Under the pieces are notes generated by a model. It was not told the origin of the DNA. It made no database searches and saw only the letters and a list, made by a program, of their open reading frames with translations. A program made the position numbers and the translations under genes. This document shows positions 57,806 through 64,000 of a DNA stretch of 64,000 bases, piece by piece. Each line of letters starts with the position of its first letter. Within the stretch, counting starts at the first letter, position 1. Source of the DNA: Micromonospora craniellae (GTDB lineage Bacteria; Actinomycetota; Actinomycetes; Mycobacteriales; Micromonosporaceae); contig NZ_CP061725.1 of NCBI RefSeq assembly GCF_014764405.1, forward strand, positions 992,001-1,056,000, written 5' to 3'.

Positions 57806-57831
57806 CTACCCCGACGAACGAGGAACGTAAC
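57806..57831 (-). promoter_or_regulatory. Possible SigB-type promoter upstream of the hybrid kinase
   Basis: On the - strand GTTA (57831-57828), 16 bases and GGGTAG (57811-57806) resemble the stress sigma consensus GTTT-N14-16-GGGTA, 58 bases before the ATG. Low-information match. Confidence 0.3.
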
Positions 57832-57923
57832 GCATCTGTCGACCTCGGCGCGGATTAGCTCCACGACGCTTGTCGATCAACCGATACGATCCGCCCACTC
57901 GATCACCGTAAGTGTCGGCAAGA

Positions 57924-58196
57924 TTACAGCGGGGTGACGTAGGCGCCGGTGATCCCACCGTCGACCACGAACTGCGCGGCGGTCATGAACGAGGCGTCGT
58001 CACTGGCCATGTGCGGGATGACGTACTTGCAGCACAGGTAGACGCTGGTCGTGTTGACCCGCGGCACCCGCTCCCAGGCGTCGACGTCCACGCAGACCAC
58101 CCGGGCCCCCTCGGCGGCGAACCGCCGCACGGTGGCCAACCCGATCCCGCTGGCCGCGCCGGTCACCACGGCCACCCGGTCCTGCAACCGCTGCAT
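57924..58196 (-). pseudogene. Short-chain dehydrogenase remnant with two internal deletions
   Basis: The 90 remaining residues are three separate pieces of one SDR: the nucleotide-binding N terminus ([20 protein letters not shown] ... VVCVDVD), a middle piece ([23 protein letters not shown]), and the C terminus ([18 protein letters not shown], ending in AYVTPL). About 60 residues are missing at the first junction and about 100, including the catalytic Ser/Tyr/Lys, at the second; both deletions keep the frame. ATG 58196 and its GGAGG are intact. It is the last gene of the decayed operon and cannot be active. Confidence 0.88.
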
Positions 58197-58199
58197 CGC

Positions 58200-58661
58200 T
58201 CACTCCTCCGTGCCGATGAAGACGTTCTTGACGTCGGTGAACGCGTGAGGGCGTCCGGGCCCAGCTCGCGGCCGAGGCCGGAGCGTTTCATCCCGCCGAA
58301 CGGCGTCCAGTACCGCACCGAGGAGTGCGAGTTGAGGCTCAGGTTGCCCGACTCCACCGCCCGCGCCACCCGCAGCGCCCGGCCCACGTCGCGGGTCCAG
58401 ATCGAGCCGGACAGGCCGTACTCGGTGTCGTTGGCCAGCCGGATCGCGTCCGCCTCGTCGTCGAACGGAAGGACCGGGACGACCGGGCCGAAGACCTCCT
58501 CGTGCCAGTGCCGGTCGGCGGGCGAGTCGGCGAGCAGCACCGTCGGCGGGTACCAGTAGCCGGGGCCGTCCTGGGCGGCACAGCCGGCCATGATCCGGGT
58601 GCCGACCTCGGTGGAGCCGGTGAAGCAGATCTTGCGTACCGCCGGGTGGCTACGGAACCGG
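58200..58661 (-). pseudogene. Aldehyde dehydrogenase remnant
   Basis: Only two parts of an aldehyde dehydrogenase survive: HPAVRKICFTGSTEVGTRI and the C-terminal portion from GYWYPPTVLL through EEVFGPVVPVLPFDDE, YGLSGSIWTRD and WTPFGGMKRSGLGREL. The N-terminal half is gone, and the segment with the catalytic Cys and Glu is deleted at about 58570. A single missing base near 58243-58250 throws the tail out of frame; restored, it reads FTDVKNVFIGTEE and stops at 58200. It begins directly after the glutamine synthetase stop. Confidence 0.9.
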
Positions 58662-59705
58662 TCAGAGGCGCTCGAAACCACGGGCGAGTTCCCAGTCGGT
58701 GACGGCCGCGTCGAAGGCGGCCAGTTCGACCCGGGCCATGTTGGTGTAGTGGGCGACCACGTCGTCGCCGAAGGCCGCGCGGGCGACGGCGGAGGACTCC
58801 CAGAGCGTGAGGGCGTCCCGGAGAGTCCCGGGTACGCGTTCGGCCGCCCCGTCGTCGTACGCGTTGCCGGTGCACTCCTCACCCAGCTCCAACTCCCCCT
58901 CGATGCCGTGCACCGCGCCCACCACCAGTGCCGCGATCGCCAGGTACGGGTTGACGTCCGCGCCCGGCACCCGGTTCTCCACCCGCGTCCCCTGACCGTG
59001 GCCCACCACCCGCAACGCGCAGGTGCGGTTGTCGGTACCCCAGCGCAACGCGGTCGGGGCGAAGGAATCCGGCTGGTAGCGCTTGTACGAGTTGATGTTC
59101 GGCGCGAAGAGGAGGCTGAACTCGCGCATCGTGGCGAGCAGCCCGGCCAGCACCCGCTGCCCGGTGACGCTCAGATGTCCCGGCCCGTCGCCCAGCATCG
59201 CCGACCCGCCCGAGGCGTCCCGCAGCGAGAAGTGGATGTGGCAGGAGGTGCCCTCCCGGGCGTTCGGCTTGGCCATGAACGTGATCGACATGTCCTCCTG
59301 GGCGGCGATCTCCTTCGCCCCGTTCTTGTAGATCACGTGGTGGTCGGCGCACCGCACCGCCTCGTCGTAGCGGAAGGCGATCTCGTGCTGGCCCTGGTTG
59401 CACTCGCCCTTGGCGCTCTCCGGGGTGAGCCCCGCGCCGGCCATCTCGTTGCAAATTGCGACGCAGCAACGGCTCCACCCGGGCCGTGCCGAGCAGCGAG
59501 TAGTCCACGTTGTACTGGTTGGCCGGGGTCAGCTCGCGGTAGCCGCGCTGCCACGCCTGCTCGTACGAGTCGCGGAACAGCACGAACTCCAACGTTTGCC
59601 CTGTAGCCGGCCCTGCATGTCGACCAGGGCCAGGACCACGGTGTCGATCTCGCCCTCGACGACGGCGACCCGCAGTTGCTCCAGCGTGAGCGGCGCGTTC
59701 CTCAT
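58662..59705 (-). pseudogene. Glutamine synthetase (gamma-glutamylpolyamine synthetase type) remnant
   Basis: The start (ATG 59705 with GGAGG seven bases upstream) and first 35 residues are fine (NAPLTLEQLRVAVVEGEI ... DMQGRLQGKR). A deletion near 59590 then removes about 100 residues and shifts frame into LEFVLFRDSYEQAWQRGYRE. A one-base insertion in the A-run near 59452-59458 breaks the frame again before NEMAGAGLTPESAKGECNQG. From there the C-terminal catalytic half is intact (CHIHFSL, NSYKRYQPDSFAP, ADVNPYLAIAA) to GFERL. Family branch is PuuA/GlnA3-like, by the neighbouring aldehyde dehydrogenase and SDR. Confidence 0.92.
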
Positions 59706-60100
59706 CGGCGAGCCTCCATCACCAAGGTCTACCCGCCGAGCCGATCACCGTCAACGGGCCGCTCCGCTCGTACCCCGTTCCGCTCCCCCGGCAAACCGGT
59801 CCGGCGCTCGTACCGCTGCGGACGGACGACGCGCCGCGCACCGCCCGCACCGGGTCTAATCGCGTTGCCGGTCGGGCCGTGCCTGGCGCATCCTTAAACC
59901 TGTGACCAGGCCCGATCGCGACGGGCCGACCACGGGCCCTCGGAACGGCCCGGCAGCCGCGGCGGCGCGGGACAACGTCACCTCTCTCTCGGGCACGGCG
60001 CTGCGCCCTGCCCTGGCTCCGTCCCGCGCCGCCCGGCGACCACCGCGCCCAGGCCCGGCACCACCAGTGGGCCCGGCACCACCACCGGGCGCCGCACGGC
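59706..60100. other. 395-bp gap with no recognised gene
   Basis: Between the decayed glutamine synthetase and the DUF456 gene. It should hold the old operon promoter. Open frames are present on both strands but their translations are Pro/Arg/Ala runs without family features, as expected by chance at this GC content. A short direct repeat (GGCCCGGCACCACCA, twice near 60052-60084) is the only visible structure. Confidence 0.5.
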
Positions 60101-60601
60101 TCAGGTCATCACCAGACCGGTCACCCAGAGCATTCCGATCACCATGCCGGAGAGGAACTCGATCAGCATCGACAGACCGGCCGCGCCGACCGCCTGCTTC
60201 GTCGCCGGCCAGGCCAGCCGGGTGTCGCCCAACCGCAGCCGCTCCATCGCGAAGATCCCGCCGACGAAGCCGATCACCAGCCCGACGACCGGGATCACGA
60301 AGAACCCGATCAGCCCGAGCACCGCACCGGCGAGCAGCGAGGTGGTGGGCACCCCGGCCCGTTTGAGGTTGCGGCCCGGCCAGGCGTACTTGACCACGGT
60401 GCCGCCGAGCGCGACCAGGGTGGCCGCGCCGAGCACCAGCCACCGGCCGGCACCGGCCCCGCCGAACAGCGTCCACACCAGCACTCCGCCCCAACACAGC
60501 GGCAGCGCCGGCAGGCCGGGCACCACCACCCCGGCCAGCCCGGCGAGGATCGCCAGGGCGGCGACCACCGACACCACGCCGCTGGTGTCCGTCAGATCCA
60601 C
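60101..60601 (-). CDS. DUF456 family membrane protein
   Basis: 166 aa, almost wholly hydrophobic with four to five helices. The DUF456 hallmarks are the N-terminal GLAGVVVPGLPALPLCWGG and the glycine zipper VVGLVIGFVGGIFAMERLR. GTG 60601 has GGGGAG six bases upstream. Function unknown; the family is widespread and often single-copy. Confidence 0.9.
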   Translation of the reverse strand: MDLTDTSGVVSVVAALAILAGLAGVVVPGLPALPLCWGGVLVWTLFGGAGAGRWLVLGAATLVALGGTVVKYAWPGRNLKRAGVPTTSLLAGAVLGLIGFFVIPVVGLVIGFVGGIFAMERLRLGDTRLAWPATKQAVGAAGLSMLIEFLSGMVIGMLWVTGLVMT

Positions 60602-60713
60602 GTCGACTCCCCATCAGATCGTCTCGGCCGGGTCACGCCGCCTGAGATCGTGCCCCAGCACCGCCACCGGGCCACCGCGCCGGGCCGCGACACCGCGAGC
60701 AGGGCGGGTCCGC

Positions 60714-62876
60714 TCATGACGGATCGCCGCGCAGCCGGGCGACGATCGTCTCCGCCGGGCCCGGCGGGCCGAACAGCCGGCCCTGGGCGGAGTCGCAGCG
60801 CAGCGACCGCAGCCGCTCGGCCTGCGCCTCGGTCTCCACCGCCTCGGCGGTCACCCAGAGCTCCAGCGCGTGGGCCAACCGGACCAGCGCGTCCACGATC
60901 CGCACGTCACGGTGGTCGGCGGCGGACGGTTGGTCGCCCCGCAGGCCCTCCACGAACGGCCCGGCCAGCTTCAGGCAGGTGATCGGCAACCGGCGCAGGT
61001 ACGCCAGGTTCGAGTACCCGGTGCCGAAGTCGTCCACCGCCAGCCGTACGCCGAGCGCGGCGAGCCGGTACAGCGTCCGCAGCGGCTCGCCTGCGGAACC
61101 CATCACCGCGCTCTCGGTCAACTCCAGTTGCAGCAGTTCGGCGGGGAGCCCGCTGTCGGCCAGCGCGTCGGCCACGGTGTCCACGATCGCTGGGGCGTCG
61201 GCCTGGCGGGCGGCCAGGTTGACGCTGACCACCAGCCGGGCCTCCGGGAAGTCGGCGTGCCACCGCTGGGCGTCCCGGCAGGACTGCCGCAGCACCCACT
61301 CGCCGAGCCGCACGATCAGCCCGGTCTCCTCGGCCAGCCCGATGAACCGGTCCGGCCCGACCAGGCCCCGCTCCGGATGCTGCCAGCGGACCAGCGCCTC
61401 GACGGCCAGCATCCGGCCGTCCAGCAGGGACACGATCGGCTGGTAGTGCAGCACGAACTCGCCCCGGTCCAGCGCCGTGGGCAGTTCGGCGGCCAGCGCG
61501 GACCGGGCGATGTCCCGGGCGCTGCGCTCCGGGTCGTACACCGCCCACCGGCCCCGACCCTCCGCCTTGGCCCAGTAGAGCGTGGTGTCGGCGGCCTTCA
61601 TCAACTCGGTGGCGCTGGTGCCGGCCAGATCCGAGTCGACGATGCCGATGCTCGCCGACACGGCGAGCTGCTGGTCACCGATGTGCACCGGGGCGGCGAC
61701 GGCGGCCAGCACCGTCTCGGCCACCGCGGTCACGTCCTCGATCCGGGCGATGCCGTCGACCAGGATGACGAACTCGTCGCCGCCCATCCGGGCGACCAGG
61801 TAGCCGCGATCGGCCACGGAGTCGGCCAGCCGCCGGGCGATCAGCACGAGCAGCCGGTCACCGAGGTCGTGACCCAGGCTGTCGTTGATCGCCTTGAACC
61901 CGTCCAGGTCGAGGAAGCAGACGCCGACCCGGCCGGGTGGGTGCGTACGGTTCACCAGCCGGCCGAGCGACTCGAAGAACAGCGTCCGGTTGGGCAGGCC
62001 GGTGAGCGGGTCGTGCAGCGCCTGGAACCGCAGCCGCTGCTGGAGTGCGTACCGCTCGGTGATGTCCTCGACCACGGCGACGGTGAACCGGGGCCGGCCG
62101 TCGTCGTGGCGGATCAGCGACACCGCCAGGTCCGTCCAGACGGCGGTGCCGTCCTTGCGGTGGTAGCGCTTCTCGACCCGGACCGCCTCGTGCTTGCCCT
62201 CGATCAGTTCCTGGTACAGCTCGAACATCCCGGCGGCGTCGTCGGCGTGGAACAGCGATGCCACGTTCTTCTGTCGCAGTTCCTCGATGGTGTAGCCGAG
62301 CATGTCGGCGAAGCTCTGGTTGACGTCGATGATCGTCCCGTCGATCCCGGCGATGCCGATGCCGATGGCCGCCCCGCTGAAGACCGCACGGAACCGCGCC
62401 TCGCTGTCGCGCAGCGCCCGCTCCACGGTGTCCCGGGCCTGCCACGCCGAGCGCGCGATCCGCTCCTGCTGGGCGAAGGTGCGGTCGCGCAACGCACCGG
62501 CGAAGCCGGTCGCCAGGCCCGCCTGCGCCGCCGAGACCCGCTCGACGAGGCCGGGCAGGCCCGCCCGGACGTCCAGCACCTCGGTGGGGAAGCGGACCGC
62601 GAGGGTACGCACCGCCCAGCCGACCACCCCCGGCTCGATCAGGTGGGCCGCCACCAGGGCCCGCCCGACCTCCTCGGCGGCCGGGGTCACCGGTTCGCCG
62701 TGCAGCAGCACCCGAGCCAGCCGCAGGGTGTGCCCGAGCAGCAGCCGCTCGGTCTCGGCCGGGCTCAACGGCACGAACCCGAGCGCGCGTACGGCGCGGG
62801 TCCAGTCGGCCGCGTACCGCTGGGCACCGGTCTGGTCGACGGCGTACCCGCCGGAGTCGCCGACGGCGGACATCAT
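60714..62876 (-). CDS. PAS-GGDEF-EAL cyclic-di-GMP signalling protein
   Basis: 720 aa. A helical N-terminal sensor region (about residues 15-150), PAS (160-275, with AIGIGIAGIDGTIIDVN), GGDEF (about 285-450; RMGGDEF with intact GGDEF at 365-369, so a diguanylate cyclase) and EAL (465-715; E493-A-L, SVNLAAR, LELTES, DDFGTGYSNL, AEAVE, SAQG). The usual KxD motif reads LKLAG, losing its aspartate, but the metal and catalytic residues listed remain, so both synthesis and hydrolysis are possible. It has no membrane segments, so it should be cytoplasmic. Confidence 0.92.
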   Translation of the reverse strand: MMSAVGDSGGYAVDQTGAQRYAADWTRAVRALGFVPLSPAETERLLLGHTLRLARVLLHGEPVTPAAEEVGRALVAAHLIEPGVVGWAVRTLAVRFPTEVLDVRAGLPGLVERVSAAQAGLATGFAGALRDRTFAQQERIARSAWQARDTVERALRDSEARFRAVFSGAAIGIGIAGIDGTIIDVNQSFADMLGYTIEELRQKNVASLFHADDAAGMFELYQELIEGKHEAVRVEKRYHRKDGTAVWTDLAVSLIRHDDGRPRFTVAVVEDITERYALQQRLRFQALHDPLTGLPNRTLFFESLGRLVNRTHPPGRVGVCFLDLDGFKAINDSLGHDLGDRLLVLIARRLADSVADRGYLVARMGGDEFVILVDGIARIEDVTAVAETVLAAVAAPVHIGDQQLAVSASIGIVDSDLAGTSATELMKAADTTLYWAKAEGRGRWAVYDPERSARDIARSALAAELPTALDRGEFVLHYQPIVSLLDGRMLAVEALVRWQHPERGLVGPDRFIGLAEETGLIVRLGEWVLRQSCRDAQRWHADFPEARLVVSVNLAARQADAPAIVDTVADALADSGLPAELLQLELTESAVMGSAGEPLRTLYRLAALGVRLAVDDFGTGYSNLAYLRRLPITCLKLAGPFVEGLRGDQPSAADHRDVRIVDALVRLAHALELWVTAEAVETEAQAERLRSLRCDSAQGRLFGPPGPAETIVARLRGDPS

Positions 62877-63014
62877 GGGAGTCCGTCGGGGGTCTGCACT
62901 GGCACCTCGGCTCGTCGCGTGATGCCGACCACTCTAGGCCGGTCGGTCACGCCGAGGGACATCCACGAACACCTTTCCCGGTCGGCCGCGCGCCGCTCCC
63001 GCCGACGTGGCCGG

Positions 63015-64000
63015 TCAGGCCGCCGCCAGCAGCAGCGACATGCCCTGACCGACGCCGACGCACATGGTGGCGAGGGCTCGCCGTCCGCCCCGGCGGCGCA
63101 ACTCCAGCGCGGCGGTGAGCGCCAATCGGGCGCCGCTGGCGCCCAGCGGATGGCCCAGCGCGATGGCGCCGCCGTTCGGGTTGACGTGCTCGGCGTCCTC
63201 CGGCAGGCCCAGCTCGCGCAGCACCGCCACGGCCTGCGCGGCGAACGCCTCGTTCAGCTCGATCACATCGACGTCGGTCAGCGCCAAACCACACCGGTCG
63301 AGCAGCCGCCGGGTCGCCGGGACCGGGCCGATGCCCATGATCCGGGGCGCCACGCCGGCCGCCGCCGCACCGGCGACCCGGGCCAGCGGAGTGAGGCCGT
63401 ACGCGGTGACGGCCGCCTCCGAGGCGACCAGCAGCGCCACCGCGCCATCGTTGACACCGGACGAGTTGCCCGCGGTCACCGTGCCGCCGTCGCGGAACGG
63501 TGTGGGCAGTGCGGCCAGCTTCTCCAGCGAGGTCTGCCGGGGGTGCTCGTCGACCTCCACCAGCCGCGTCTCGCGCCGCCCGGCGGGCACGGTCACCGGC
63601 ACGATCTCCTCGGCCAGTCGACCGGCGGCCTGGGCCTTGGCGGCCCGCGCCTGCGACCGGTACGCGAACCCGTCCTGCGCGGACCGGTCCACGCCGTACT
63701 CCTCGGCCACGTTCTCGGCGGTCTCCGGCATCGAGTCGACGCCCCAGCCCCGCTGCATCAGCGGGTTGACCAGTCGCCAGCCGATGGTGGTGTCGTGGAC
63801 CTCGGCGGCCCGGGAGTAGGCGGTGGTCGCCTTCGGCATCACGAACGGGGCCCGGCTCATGCTCTCCACGCCGCCCGCGACGACCAGGTCCGCCTCACCA
63901 GCGGCCACCGCGCGGGCGGCGGTGGCCAGCGCGTCGAGACCGGAGCCGCAGAGCCGGTTGATCGTGCTGCCGGGCACCTGCTCGGGCAGCCCGCCGAGCA
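63015..64000 (-). CDS. Acetyl-CoA acetyltransferase / thiolase, 5' end outside window
   Basis: The frame is open to the window end, so the N terminus is missing. The nucleophilic cysteine is in TINRLCGSGLDALATAARAV, and the thiolase second half has NEAFAAQA, GGAIALGHPLGASGAR (catalytic His) and CVGVGQGMS (second Cys). GGVESMSRAPFVM resembles beta-ketoadipyl-CoA thiolases (PcaF/PaaJ) more than FadA. It catalyses reversible Claisen cleavage of 3-ketoacyl-CoA. Neighbours beyond the window would decide between aromatic catabolism and general fatty-acid use. Confidence 0.9.
   Translation of the reverse strand, partial: LGGLPEQVPGSTINRLCGSGLDALATAARAVAAGEADLVVAGGVESMSRAPFVMPKATTAYSRAAEVHDTTIGWRLVNPLMQRGWGVDSMPETAENVAEEYGVDRSAQDGFAYRSQARAAKAQAAGRLAEEIVPVTVPAGRRETRLVEVDEHPRQTSLEKLAALPTPFRDGGTVTAGNSSGVNDGAVALLVASEAAVTAYGLTPLARVAGAAAAGVAPRIMGIGPVPATRRLLDRCGLALTDVDVIELNEAFAAQAVAVLRELGLPEDAEHVNPNGGAIALGHPLGASGARLALTAALELRRRGGRRALATMCVGVGQGMSLLLAAA

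Noticed and set aside
59902..60366. + strand frame in the gap upstream of the decayed operon
   Set aside because: Pro/Ala/Arg runs without motif, and it overlaps the well-supported DUF456 gene on the other strand.
60714..62876. EAL domain considered inactive because the KxD aspartate is Ala
   Set aside because: The residues that bind metal and catalyse (EAL Glu, Asn, ELTES Glu, DD, Lys, later Glu and Gln) are all present, so loss of activity is not supported.

Overview
The window is very GC-rich, closely packed actinobacterial chromosome. GTG and TTG starts and 4-bp ATGA/GTGA start-stop overlaps are common. Gene content and order (rimP-nusA-ylxR-infB-rbfA ... truB-ribF-rpsO-pnp ... dapB ... 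thyX-dapA-rnj ... ftsK ... rimO-pgsA-cinA-clgR-pspA-pspM) are the standard actinobacterial core block. The overall look fits Micromonosporaceae, most likely Micromonospora or a close relative; that placement is inferred from style and synteny, not from a marker-gene search.

Layout. (1) About 1-7.7 kb is a + strand catabolic cluster: two polyamine-type ABC permeases, two SDR dehydrogenases (one on the - strand), an M24 metallopeptidase-fold hydrolase, an iron-type alcohol dehydrogenase, a dihydroorotase/hydantoinase-type amidohydrolase and a LacI regulator. The substrate is unknown. (2) 7.7-13 kb (- strand) is the envelope-stress module pspM-pspA-clgR followed upstream by cinA, pgsA and rimO. 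(3) 13-14.9 kb holds an ornithine cyclodeaminase-like gene, a guanidine-III riboswitch in front of a Gdx-type guanidinium exporter, and a small membrane protein. (4) 14.9-24.5 kb has ftsK, a pair of YbjN-domain genes, a secreted streptogrisin-type protease, rnj, dapA and thyX. (5) 24.5-31.7 kb contains a DUF2752 protein, a YcaQ-type DNA glycosylase, two GNAT acetyltransferases, a GT87-type mannosyltransferase, dapB and an M16 peptidase. (6) 31.7-46.8 kb is the translation/RNA superoperon on the - strand (pnp, rpsO, ribF, truB, a MATE exporter, small membrane genes, nrnA, rbfA, DUF503, infB, ylxR, nusA, rimP). (7) 46.9-54.1 kb (mostly + strand) has a Tat-lipoprotein plus ferritin-like pair, a PadR-controlled MacB-like ABC exporter, an F420-dependent nitroreductase-family gene, map (-) and a STAS protein. 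(8) 54.1-57.7 kb is one giant hybrid histidine kinase/response regulator/SpoIIE phosphatase/RsbW-like kinase. (9) 57.9-59.7 kb is the wreck of a gamma-glutamylpolyamine-type operon (SDR, aldehyde dehydrogenase, glutamine synthetase), cut down by several internal deletions and two single-base frameshifts. (10) 60.1-64 kb has a DUF456 protein, a PAS-GGDEF-EAL protein and a thiolase running off the end.

How the parts work together: the core block couples translation initiation and ribosome maturation (rimP, nusA, infB, rbfA, truB, rpsO) with RNA decay (pnp, rnj, nrnA), lysine/cell-wall precursor synthesis (dapA, dapB) and dTMP synthesis (thyX). Accessory material sits at the block edges and in a few slots within it. 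The most notable accessory observations are the guanidine-III riboswitch, the fossil operon, the uncharacterised catabolic cluster, the G-run/hairpin arrangement in front of thyX, and the PadR promoter with its palindromic operator exactly in the -10/-35 spacer.
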